From the NCBI GenBank assembly GCA_027017505.1, contig JALUQR010000200.1:6974-17348 (forward strand): a stretch of 10,375 nucleotides of DNA. The letters run 5' to 3'. The translations under genes and the position numbers were made by a program. Source of the stretch: a bacterium. Its GTDB lineage: Bacteria > Desulfobacterota > GWC2-55-46 > DRQE01. This document shows, in pieces, positions 1 to 6,536 of this stretch (position 1 is the stretch's first letter; the number at the start of each line of letters is the position of its first letter). The notes under the pieces were generated by a model. That model saw only the letters and a list, made by a program, of their open reading frames with translations, was not told where the DNA came from and ran no database searches.

Positions 1-113
1 CCTTCAAGGCCAAGCCTTATCATGGTATTTACCGCGTTGCCTCCGCCTCCACCAACGCCTATGACCTTTATCTTTGCTCCCTTGTTGAACTCATCCGCCA
101 TCTCAAAAACCAT
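1..113 (-). CDS. ftsZ: FtsZ, tubulin-like division GTPase (N-terminal part only)
   Basis: FtsZ polymerises with GTP into the cytoplasmic Z ring that organises septal cell wall synthesis. Only the first 37 codons are present; the gene runs off the left edge. After a short charged N-terminus the protein reads KIKVIGVGGGGGNAVNTMI, the first beta strand and glycine-rich nucleotide-binding loop typical of FtsZ. I chose the ATG at 113 because a very strong Shine-Dalgarno (AAAGGAGGGGG) ends about 5 nt upstream, with the GGAGG core 8 nt away. A second in-frame ATG at 101 (MADEF) is possible but too far from that site. ftsZ follows ftsA by 31 nt, the largest gap in the cluster. Identity is very secure despite the truncation. 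Confidence 0.96.
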   Translation of the reverse strand, partial: MVFEMADEFNKGAKIKVIGVGGGGGNAVNTMIRLGLE

Positions 114-118
114 GGTAT

Positions 119-130
119 CCCCCTCCTTTT
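119..130 (-). promoter_or_regulatory. Strong ribosome binding site of ftsZ
   Basis: Read on the minus strand, the 31-nt ftsA-ftsZ spacer is A/T-rich (AACCTTAAATTAAAAAAA) and leads into GGAGGGGG and then ATACC before the ATG at 113. It is the best match to the anti-Shine-Dalgarno sequence at any junction in the window. The other genes have weak sites or rely on overlap with the upstream stop codon. It fixes the ATG at 113 as the likely start. It also fits the known need for much more FtsZ than FtsA or FtsQ; that last point is inference. No convincing -35/-10 promoter pair was seen in the spacer. Confidence 0.85.
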
Positions 131-144
131 TTTAATTTAAGGTT

Positions 145-1374
145 TTAACCGAAGAATTCCCTCACCCAGCCTTTCATCCTGTAGACCATCTTGGAGAACA
201 CATTGTTTGTATCCCTGCCGAAGCGTGTCTCTGTTGAGTGTTTCACCCCGTATCTTACAAGCCCCACTGCAGTTGAGTACATGGGGTTCTGCACCACATC
301 CACAAGTCCTGTGATATTCTCTGGTGTGCCCCTTCTTACGGGCAGTCCGAAGACCTGTTCTGCAAGCTCCACCACGCCCTTCATCGAGGATGTACCACCT
401 GTGAGCACAATCCCTGCTGATATGAACCTGTCGTAGCCTGACTTGAGTATCTCTCTTTTTATTATCTCGAAAATCTCCTCCATCCTTGGCTCTATTATTT
501 CTGCAAGAAGCCTTCTTGAAACGGTTTTCGGGCTGTGTCCGCCAACGGGAATCACCTCGAATGTCTCGGAGTCATCCACCATATCTGCTATTGCACAGCC
601 GAACTGCTTTTTTATCTTCTCCGCCCCTGTTGTGGGTGTGCGAAGTCCCACCGCTATGTCGTTTGTAACCTGGTTTCCACCAAGGGATATAACCGTTGTG
701 TACTTTATGGTGCCACCGTGGAATATTGCTATATCTGTTGTGCCCCCTCCTATGTCTATGAGTGCAACTCCCAGGTCTCTTTCGTCCTGGGTGAGTACTG
801 CCTCACTGCTTGCTATCTGCTGGAGCACTATATCTGCCACATCAAGGCCTGCCTTGTTGGCACATTTGACGATGTTCTGTGCGGATGTAACCGCAGCGGT
901 TACTATGTGCACCCTTACCTCAAGTCTCACCCCGCTCATGCCCAGGGGCTCGTGTATACCGCCCTGGTCATCTATTATGTATTCCTGCGGGATTACATGT
1001 ATCACCTCTCTGTCAGGTGGTATGGCCACTGCCTGGGCTGCCTCTATGACCCTGTCTATATCTGCCCTGCTGATTTCTCCGTCCTTTACAGCTATCACCC
1101 CGTGGCTGTTGAATCCATGGATGTGTCCGCCCGATATGCCAGCATACACCCTGTTTATCTCACAGCCTGCCATAAGCTCTGCCTCTTCTATTGCCTTTCT
1201 TATGCAGTCCACCGTACTTTCTATGTTTACCACCACGCCCTTTCGCAGTCCTGTAGATGGATGAGTCCCTATACCTATGATTTCCAGCCCGTCCTTTGTA
1301 TCCTCACCCACCACCGCACACACCTTTGTTGTGCCCACATCAAGCCCTACAACAATGTTGTCTCGCTTCGCCAT
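145..1374 (-). CDS. ftsA: FtsA, actin-like membrane anchor of the Z ring
   Basis: FtsA is an ATP-binding actin-family protein that tethers FtsZ to the inner membrane and recruits later divisome proteins. The 409 residues match the usual length. Visible motifs are the phosphate-1 loop GLDVGTTKVCAVVGE (10-24), the FtsA-specific 1C region between roughly residues 85 and 160, the phosphate-2 loop DIGGGTTD (207-214) and the adenosine-site segment VLTGGTSSMKG (323-333). The C-terminal end VFSKMVYRMKGWVREFFG (392-409) alternates hydrophobic and basic residues, as expected for the membrane-targeting amphipathic helix. The ATG overlaps the ftsQ stop by one base (TAATG), and an AGGAAGGGGGG tract lies upstream. 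ftsZ follows directly, which is the usual pairing. Two long open frames on the opposite strand are shadows of this gene. Confidence 0.97.
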   Translation of the reverse strand: MAKRDNIVVGLDVGTTKVCAVVGEDTKDGLEIIGIGTHPSTGLRKGVVVNIESTVDCIRKAIEEAELMAGCEINRVYAGISGGHIHGFNSHGVIAVKDGEISRADIDRVIEAAQAVAIPPDREVIHVIPQEYIIDDQGGIHEPLGMSGVRLEVRVHIVTAAVTSAQNIVKCANKAGLDVADIVLQQIASSEAVLTQDERDLGVALIDIGGGTTDIAIFHGGTIKYTTVISLGGNQVTNDIAVGLRTPTTGAEKIKKQFGCAIADMVDDSETFEVIPVGGHSPKTVSRRLLAEIIEPRMEEIFEIIKREILKSGYDRFISAGIVLTGGTSSMKGVVELAEQVFGLPVRRGTPENITGLVDVVQNPMYSTAVGLVRYGVKHSTETRFGRDTNNVFSKMVYRMKGWVREFFG

Positions 1375-2201
1375 TAACCCATCCCCCCTTCCTCATTGAC
1401 TTCAGGGGTGGTAAACCCTACCACCACCCCTCTGTAATCGTTAAGGTTTATGTAGCTTATACCCCTTATGTCTCCACCCCTTGCGTGCATAAATCTTGCA
1501 AGGCGGGTTAACTTCTCCTCAAAATGGTCTCTGCCAAGCTCTATCCTTATTCCCTCATCCAGTGTTACAAGGGAGAAGCCCTCAACCCTGTCCACATGTA
1601 TCTCCGAGAGTCTGTCAGGTGTAGGCCATTTAAGGCCCTCAACCATTTTCAGAAGCCTCATCGCCCCTTCTATTCCTGCCTTAAGCCCCTCTTCATCAAG
1701 CCCCTCAAGCCCTGTTATAACAGGCAGTGACAGGGCATCCTTTACCGAATACTTCTTGAATATCTCACCCCTTTCGTCCACAAGATACAGCCCGTCAAGC
1801 AGAACCATTGCAACGGGCACCCTCTCTTCAACCCTTACCTCCAGGGTATCGGGCAGTATTCTCCTTACGGACGCACTCCTTATAAAGGGCTCCTCCTCTA
1901 TGAGTCTTCGTGCCCTTTCGGTGTCAAACACGAGTATGTTTTTCTCTTCCCCTTTCAGAATCCTTTCCACAAGCCCCTCTTTTGATACAAACCTCAAACC
2001 CTCTATCTTTACCTTCTTTATCTCAAGGTACGGGGTTTCAAGCAGTTCTCCATACACCGTCCACATCCCGCCGAGCACAAGGCACATTACAGTAAGGCCT
2101 GCAGTTATTCTGCCCGCTCTTTTTACGGTCTTAAGGAGTCTTTCTCTTACAGCTGGTCCTGTCTTTCTGTTTCTTCTATGTCTTCTGGCCCTTTTCAGCA
2201 T
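1374..2201 (-). CDS. ftsQ: FtsQ, divisome protein with a POTRA domain
   Basis: FtsQ is a bitopic inner-membrane protein that links early cytoplasmic division proteins with the FtsL/FtsB and FtsW/FtsI wall-synthesis complex. The 275-residue product begins with a very basic cytoplasmic tail (1-31, rich in Arg and Lys), then one membrane segment at about 34-53. The POTRA domain spans about 59-127 (IKKVKIEGLRFVSKEGL onward, closing with PDTLEVRVEERVPVA). The FtsQ/DivIB beta domain follows, with the LVDERGEIF motif at 140-148. Sequence outside the POTRA is poorly conserved in this family, so the call rests on architecture plus position between ddl and ftsA. The ATG overlaps the end of ddl by 7 nt (ATGCTGA), so translation is probably coupled. 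The site ahead of the start (AAGGG) is weak. Confidence 0.94.
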   Translation of the reverse strand: MLKRARRHRRNRKTGPAVRERLLKTVKRAGRITAGLTVMCLVLGGMWTVYGELLETPYLEIKKVKIEGLRFVSKEGLVERILKGEEKNILVFDTERARRLIEEEPFIRSASVRRILPDTLEVRVEERVPVAMVLLDGLYLVDERGEIFKKYSVKDALSLPVITGLEGLDEEGLKAGIEGAMRLLKMVEGLKWPTPDRLSEIHVDRVEGFSLVTLDEGIRIELGRDHFEEKLTRLARFMHARGGDIRGISYINLNDYRGVVVGFTTPEVNEEGGMG

Positions 2202-3136
2202 CCCTTAAGCCCTGCGTTAAAGAGGATGTTTTCCACCAGTGCTCCGTAGCCCATGCCATATGAGGCTGCGGCCATTGGAAAGAGGCTCATCTCTGTCATG
2301 CCAGGTACTGTATTTACCTCGAGCACATAGGGTCTGCCATCGTATGTTAGAATCACATCTACCCTTGCTCCGCCACTGCATCCGAGGGTTCTGTATGCCC
2401 TGTATGCCAGTGCCCTTATCTCTTCCTCCTCGTCTTTTTTGAGAAGTGCAGGTACCTTGAAGTCTGCATTTCCCTTTATGTACTTTGCCCTGAAGCTGTA
2501 GATTTCCTCCTTTGGCAGTATCTCCACTATGGGGAATATTGTATCCTCAAGTATTGCAACGGTAAGTTCTCTGCCCTCCACGAAGCGTTCCACTATGAGG
2601 GTGTCATCATGTGCAAGTGCCTCTCTTACCGCCTCGTGGTAGTGGAGCTTGCTTGTTACAAGGCTCACCCCTATGGTTGAGCCCTGGGATGCGGGCTTCA
2701 CCACAAGGGGTGGCTCGAACGGTGGCTCACCTGGTGAGCCATCCCTCACCACATGATACGGTGGGGTGGGTATGTGGTGATGGTTGAAGAATATCTTTGT
2801 TGCCACCTTGTTCATGCATATGGCACTGGTGAGCACCCCACTGCCCGTGTATGGTATGTGCATCATCTCAAGCAGTCCCTGTATGAGGCCATCCTCGCCA
2901 TATCTGCCGTGCAGTGCTATAAAGGCAACCTCTATGTTCTCTTCCATCAGCCTCTTTGCTATATCCCTGCCCACATCTATTGCAACTGCCTTGTAGCCCC
3001 GCTCATCCAGTGCCTTCTTTACGGCAAGCCCGCTTTTGATGGAAATCTCCCTCTCCTCTGAAAGTCCTCCCATGAGAACCCCTATGGTCTTGTTTATAAA
3101 GTATGCCCTTTTTTTCTCTATCTCCTGTGCGGTCAT
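2195..3136 (-). CDS. ddl: D-alanine--D-alanine ligase
   Basis: Ddl is an ATP-grasp enzyme that joins two D-Ala in the cytoplasm, making the dipeptide MurF adds to the precursor. The 313-residue protein shows MGGLSEERE (22-30), HGRYGEDG (76-83), the ATP-grasp loop KPASQGSTIG (147-156), EGRELTVAIL (187-196) and VLEVNTVPGMTEMSLFP (271-287). Against E. coli DdlB, E28, S153, R258, D260, E273 and N275 align with E15, S150, R255, D257, E270 and N272. Y219 in the AKY motif matches Y216, the residue associated with D-Ala rather than D-lactate as acceptor. About 13 extra residues precede the first strand compared with E. coli, and no alternative start codon lies between Met1 and Met22. The start follows the murB stop by 3 nt, in the same frame, and has almost no Shine-Dalgarno. 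Confidence 0.97.
   Translation of the reverse strand: MTAQEIEKKRAYFINKTIGVLMGGLSEEREISIKSGLAVKKALDERGYKAVAIDVGRDIAKRLMEENIEVAFIALHGRYGEDGLIQGLLEMMHIPYTGSGVLTSAICMNKVATKIFFNHHHIPTPPYHVVRDGSPGEPPFEPPLVVKPASQGSTIGVSLVTSKLHYHEAVREALAHDDTLIVERFVEGRELTVAILEDTIFPIVEILPKEEIYSFRAKYIKGNADFKVPALLKKDEEEEIRALAYRAYRTLGCSGGARVDVILTYDGRPYVLEVNTVPGMTEMSLFPMAAASYGMGYGALVENILFNAGLKGC
2723..2741. repeat. 19-nt perfect inverted repeat inside ddl
   Basis: Two 9-base arms, TGGCTCACC and GGTGAGCCA, are exact reverse complements around one central base. In RNA this can form an 8-bp stem with a 3-nt loop. It falls within ddl codons for about residues 132-138 (GSPGEP), in the linker before the ATP-grasp domain. No uridine run follows it on either strand, so it does not look like an intrinsic terminator. 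It may be chance; the palindrome itself is certain, any function is not. Confidence 0.45.
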
Positions 3137-3139
3137 CTT

Positions 3140-4051
3140 TCAGCTATTTTCACCTATAACCTTTATTTCTGGCTCGAGCATTATGCCTGTTTTTGCAAAC
3201 ACCCTGTCCCTCATGAGTGCTATGAGGTTGAGCACATCCACCGCCCTGGCATTGCCTGTGTTAACTATGTAGTTTGCGTGCACCTCTGAGATCCTGGCAT
3301 CTCCTGAGCTTATGCCCTTAAGCCCTGCATCTTCTATGAGCTTTCCTGCGGACACACCCTCGGGGTTTTTAAATATTGAGCCCGCACTTGGCAGGGCCAG
3401 GGGTGTGGTTCTCATGCGTCTTTTTTTGAACTCTTTCATCCGCTCCTCTATGAGTTTTCTTGAACCCCTTCTGAACTTCATGTGCACATTGACAATAACC
3501 GCACCTTCGGGAAGCTCTGCATGGCGGTAGGAGAACCCGAGTCTTGCCTTTGGTATGAAGTTCTTCTTACCCCTGGTGTTTACAACCTCCACGCCTTCCA
3601 CAACATCCTTCATCTCTCCGCCATACGCACCTGCGTTCATGCACACGGCACCTCCCACGGTTGCGGGTATTCCCACTGCAAACTCAAGCCCGCTGAGCCC
3701 CCTTTCCGCACACTCCTTCGATAGACGAGACAGCCTTACCCCTGCACCAACCACAGCCCTTTCATCGTCCACCCAGCTTATATCAGTAAAGCCCTCTGTT
3801 ATGTTCACCACGATACCCCTTATACCGCCATCCCTCACCAGTATGTTGGAGCCTGCACCTATCACATACACCCTGAACCCCCTTGAGCCTGCAAATGAGA
3901 GAAGGTGTTTGAGGTCTGCCTCGTCCTTTGGAAAGGCCATAACATCTGCAGGCCCGCCTATCCGCAGGGTGGTGTATTCCTTCATGGGCACATTGAAGAG
4001 CACCCTGCCCTTGAAACTCTCAACAAACAGAAGTTTGTACTGCTCTGCCAT
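3140..4051 (-). CDS. murB: UDP-N-acetylenolpyruvoylglucosamine reductase MurB
   Basis: MurB is a cytoplasmic FAD enzyme that uses NADPH to reduce UDP-GlcNAc-enolpyruvate to UDP-MurNAc. Motifs, numbered from the chosen start, are TTLRIGGPAD (27-36), the FAD-binding VIGAGSNILVRDGG (63-76), GIPATVGGAVCMNAGAYGG (128-146), the active-site Arg in FSYRHA (R176), the proton-donor serine in PSAGSIFKNP (S225) and the C-terminal LEPEIKVIG with its acidic catalytic residue. The open frame extends 12 codons upstream to a TTG at 4087 that lies within murC. I prefer the ATG at 4051, which gives 303 residues, close to the usual type II MurB length, and starts 4 nt after the murC stop. The Shine-Dalgarno is a moderate GGGGTAGGA overlapping that stop. 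The murB stop and the ddl start are in the same frame. Confidence 0.96.
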   Translation of the reverse strand: MAEQYKLLFVESFKGRVLFNVPMKEYTTLRIGGPADVMAFPKDEADLKHLLSFAGSRGFRVYVIGAGSNILVRDGGIRGIVVNITEGFTDISWVDDERAVVGAGVRLSRLSKECAERGLSGLEFAVGIPATVGGAVCMNAGAYGGEMKDVVEGVEVVNTRGKKNFIPKARLGFSYRHAELPEGAVIVNVHMKFRRGSRKLIEERMKEFKKRRMRTTPLALPSAGSIFKNPEGVSAGKLIEDAGLKGISSGDARISEVHANYIVNTGNARAVDVLNLIALMRDRVFAKTGIMLEPEIKVIGENS

Positions 4052-4055
4052 GGTC

Positions 4056-5450
4056 CTACCCCGCAACAGTGGAGCTTCGCCTTTCAAGAAGCTTTATAAA
4101 GTTCTCACCTGTCTGCCATATATCCCCTGCCCCGAGGGTTATGACCATATCTCCCTTTCTCACAACCGATTCAAGAAAGAGGGGTATCTTTTCTGCAGAC
4201 CCTATGTAGTGGATGTTTCTGTAGCCGTGCTCCTTCATGGCACGGTAGAGTCCCTGTGAGCTCACCCCCTCTATGGGTTCCTCACCAGCAGGGTATATGT
4301 CTGTAAGCACCACCACATCGGCATCCGAGAAGGCATGGACAAAGTCCATAAAGAGGTCACGGGTTCTGGAATACCTGTGTGGCTGAAAGACCGCAATGGT
4401 TCTTCTCTGCCAGTTCTTCTTTATCGCATCGAGCACAGCGCGTATCTCCACAGGATGGTGTCCGTAGTCATCAACCACAAGGATATCGTCTATCTCTGCC
4501 TTTATCTGGAATCTTCTTTCCACACCCCTGAAGTTTCTCAGGCCCTCGATTATTATGTCTCTGTCTATCTCAAGCTCCAGGGCTATTCCCACTGATGCGA
4601 GGGCATTGCACACATTGTGTTCTCCTGGAAGCCCTATCTCCACCCTTCCAAGGCATTTCCCTTCCACCACGATGTCGAATCTTGTTCTTCCTGCCTTCTG
4701 CTCCACCGAGGTTGCGTGTATGTCCGCCTGTGGTGAAAGCCCGTAGGTTCTGTACCTTCTCCTTATCTGTGGAAGTATGTCCTGGACTACGGGGTGGTCA
4801 AAGTAAAGCATCGTGCATCCGTAGAAGGGCACCCTGTTTGCAAACTCCACATAGGCGTTTTTTACCTCTTCCATATTCCTGTAGTGTTCCATGTGTTCCC
4901 TGTCTATGTTGGTTATAACTGCAAGCACTGGTGTGAGCTTGAGGAATGTGCCATCGCTTTCGTCTGCCTCTGCAACGAGGAACTCACCGCTTCCAAGCCT
5001 TGCGTTTGAGCCCGTGGAAAGAAGCCTTCCGCCTATGACCACCGTTGGGTCGAGCCCTGCAACAGAGAGTATGCTTGAGACCATCGAGGTGGTGGTGGTC
5101 TTTCCGTGTGTGCCTGCTATTGCTATGCCGTACTTCATGCGCATAAGCTCTGAGAGCATCTCTGCCCTGGGTATTATGGGTATGCCGAGTCTGCGTGCCT
5201 CTGTAAGTTCAGGGTTGTCCATCCTTACTGCAGAGGAGTAGACCACACAGTCTGCACCCCTTATGTTCTCCTCTGCGTGCCCCTCGTAGACAACCGCACC
5301 CAGCAGAGAGAGCCTTTCGGTTGTGTTCGTTCTCTTAAGGTCTGAGCCCGTTACCCTGTATCCCATGTTCAGAAGCACCTCTGCTATGCCACTCATCCCG
5401 CTTCCCCCTATTCCAACAAAGTGTATGTTTTTTATCCTTCCCCTGAACAT
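4056..5450 (-). CDS. murC: UDP-N-acetylmuramate--L-alanine ligase MurC
   Basis: MurC is the first Mur ligase; it uses ATP to attach L-Ala to UDP-MurNAc in the cytoplasm. The 464 residues match the family. The N-terminal Rossmann domain carries GIGGSGMSG (13-21) and TGSDLK (34-39). The central ATPase domain carries the P-loop GTHGKTTT (113-120), EADESDGTF (161-169) and NIDREHMEHY (181-190). The C-terminal ligase domain carries DDYGHHP (327-333), FQPHRYSRT (355-363) and DIYPAGE (384-390). These distinguish MurC from MurD, MurE and MurF. The ATG at 5450 follows the murG stop by 3 nt and is in the same reading frame as murG. An AAAAGGGG tract about 8 nt upstream can serve as ribosome binding site. 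All active-site motifs seen are intact, and the domain is not fused to Ddl as it is in Chlamydia. Confidence 0.97.
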   Translation of the reverse strand: MFRGRIKNIHFVGIGGSGMSGIAEVLLNMGYRVTGSDLKRTNTTERLSLLGAVVYEGHAEENIRGADCVVYSSAVRMDNPELTEARRLGIPIIPRAEMLSELMRMKYGIAIAGTHGKTTTTSMVSSILSVAGLDPTVVIGGRLLSTGSNARLGSGEFLVAEADESDGTFLKLTPVLAVITNIDREHMEHYRNMEEVKNAYVEFANRVPFYGCTMLYFDHPVVQDILPQIRRRYRTYGLSPQADIHATSVEQKAGRTRFDIVVEGKCLGRVEIGLPGEHNVCNALASVGIALELEIDRDIIIEGLRNFRGVERRFQIKAEIDDILVVDDYGHHPVEIRAVLDAIKKNWQRRTIAVFQPHRYSRTRDLFMDFVHAFSDADVVVLTDIYPAGEEPIEGVSSQGLYRAMKEHGYRNIHYIGSAEKIPLFLESVVRKGDMVITLGAGDIWQTGENFIKLLERRSSTVAG

Positions 5451-5453
5451 CTC

Positions 5454-6536
5454 TTACCCCTTTTCTATGAGTTTCAGATAGTCATCCACTATGAGGGCTG
5501 TTGCCCCTGGTCTTGCCATGCTGGCAAGGTTTTTCTTCATCCTTTCCAGTTCTTCTCTTTTTTCGAAAAATCTCTTTATCCTTTCTGCAAGGCTGTTGCC
5601 CGTGAGCTCTTCCTGGCGAAGCATAACCGCCCCACCCCTTTCCACAAGAGCCCTTGCGTTGTATTCCTGGTGTCTGTCTGCGGAGAAGGGATAGGGTATG
5701 AGTATCGAGGGTATGCCAAGCACTGTGAGCTCTGCAACGCTCATTGCGCCTGCCCTGCAGATTATAAGGTCAGCCCTGCGGTATACATCCGCCATGTTCT
5801 CTATGAACGGGTAGAGCTCCACCTTAAGCCCCTTTCGCTCGTATGCCTGTTTTACCTCGCTGTAGCCCTCTCTGCCTGTCTGGTGGATTATCTGTATGTA
5901 TGGCAGGATGTCTGTTATGTATTCCAGGGAGTCAAGGAAGGCAGTGTTTACCACCTTTGCCCCCTGGCTTCCACCGAACACCAGAAGCGAGAACCTTCCG
6001 TTTGTCTTGAAGGGCTCCTTTCTTGCATCCAGTATGTCCCTTCTTACGGGATTGCCTGTAAAGACAATCTTGTGGGATGGCATGTAGCGTGCTGTTTCTT
6101 CAAACCCCGTGTATATTCTATCCACGAACCTTGCGAGTATTCTGTTTGTAAGCCCTGGCAGGGCGTTCTGTTCGAGTATTGCTGTTTTTATACCCAGAAG
6201 CCTTGCAGCCATAACCACCGGGCCTGATGAATATCCTCCTGTGCCTATAACCCCTGCGGGAGCTATCCTTTTCAGCAATCTTCTGGCCACAAGGGTTGCC
6301 CTCCATGCCTTAAGAATTGCGTTAATCCTGTTTCTGCCACTTCTCTTTCTTATGGGTTCCACCTCTATGGCCTCTAACCTGAAGCCATAAGAGGGCAGTA
6401 TTTGCCTGTCAAGCCCGCGCGGGCTACCGATGAATACAATCTCTACGGATGTATTCCTTCTTTTAAGCTCCTCTGCAATGGCAATGCCAGGGAATATGTG
6501 TCCTCCTGTGCCTCCTCCTGCTATTACTATTCTCAT
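5454..6536 (-). CDS. murG: MurG, lipid I GlcNAc transferase
   Basis: MurG is a peripheral inner-membrane GT-B glycosyltransferase that moves GlcNAc from UDP-GlcNAc to lipid I, making lipid II. The 360 residues match the usual length. The N-terminal domain has the GGGTGGH loop (7-13, H13), GTGGYSSGP (98-106) and LEQNALPG (121-128), which form the lipid-acceptor side. TGNPVR (160-165) leads into the C-terminal UDP-GlcNAc domain with FGGSQGA (187-193), RAGAMSVAEL (261-270, including E269) and PYPFSADRHQEYNA (281-294). The ATG overlaps the ftsW stop by 4 nt (ATGA), and GAGGG lies 6 nt upstream, one of the better ribosome sites in the cluster. A perfect 14-bp GC-rich palindrome sits in the codons for SPRGL (38-42). 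Confidence 0.97.
   Translation of the reverse strand: MRIVIAGGGTGGHIFPGIAIAEELKRRNTSVEIVFIGSPRGLDRQILPSYGFRLEAIEVEPIRKRSGRNRINAILKAWRATLVARRLLKRIAPAGVIGTGGYSSGPVVMAARLLGIKTAILEQNALPGLTNRILARFVDRIYTGFEETARYMPSHKIVFTGNPVRRDILDARKEPFKTNGRFSLLVFGGSQGAKVVNTAFLDSLEYITDILPYIQIIHQTGREGYSEVKQAYERKGLKVELYPFIENMADVYRRADLIICRAGAMSVAELTVLGIPSILIPYPFSADRHQEYNARALVERGGAVMLRQEELTGNSLAERIKRFFEKREELERMKKNLASMARPGATALIVDDYLKLIEKG

Noticed and set aside
114..144. Possible promoter in the A/T-rich ftsA-ftsZ spacer.
   Set aside because: The A-rich stretch has no convincing -35/-10 pair at correct spacing and is better explained as an unstructured leader to a strong ribosome site.
443..1377. Two long overlapping open frames of more than 270 codons on the plus strand opposite ftsA.
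   Set aside because: They show no recognisable motifs, are Ser/Pro/Cys/Tyr-rich in the way typical of antisense translation, and sit over an intact ftsA. Avoidance of TTA, CTA and TCA codons in the sense gene keeps antisense frames open.
1675..1715. Clustered AAGCCCCT-like short repeats inside ftsQ.
   Set aside because: They encode a run of Glu-Gly-Leu-like residues (LEGLDEEGLKAG) with uniform codons; imperfect, short and explained by coding.
1468..2208. A 246-codon plus-strand frame antisense to ftsQ, rich in Ser.
   Set aside because: It is low in complexity and motif-free, has no plausible ribosome site, and is the shadow of a well-supported FtsQ.
3109..3115. Seven-base A runs (minus strand) in ddl, with similar ones in murB near 3424 and ftsW near 7230, as programmed frameshift sites.
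   Set aside because: All three genes continue in one intact frame through the run, and no alternative product of known type would result.
3555..4259. A 234-codon plus-strand frame crossing the murB/murC junction.
   Set aside because: It spans the boundary of two real genes and has no recognisable domain; an artefact of codon bias.
5085..5110. A similar GTGGTGGTCTTTCC-type tract here and near 8620, looking like a DNA repeat.
   Set aside because: Both encode the GKTTTT P-loop of the related ligases MurC and MurD, so the match reflects protein homology rather than a DNA element.
5421..6227. A 268-codon plus-strand frame antisense to murG.
   Set aside because: It is Cys- and Tyr-rich antisense translation with no family resemblance; murG on the other strand has every expected motif.
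6118..6306. A short minus-strand frame inside murG in a different frame.
   Set aside because: It is fully nested in murG, has no ribosome site of note and translates to low-complexity basic sequence.
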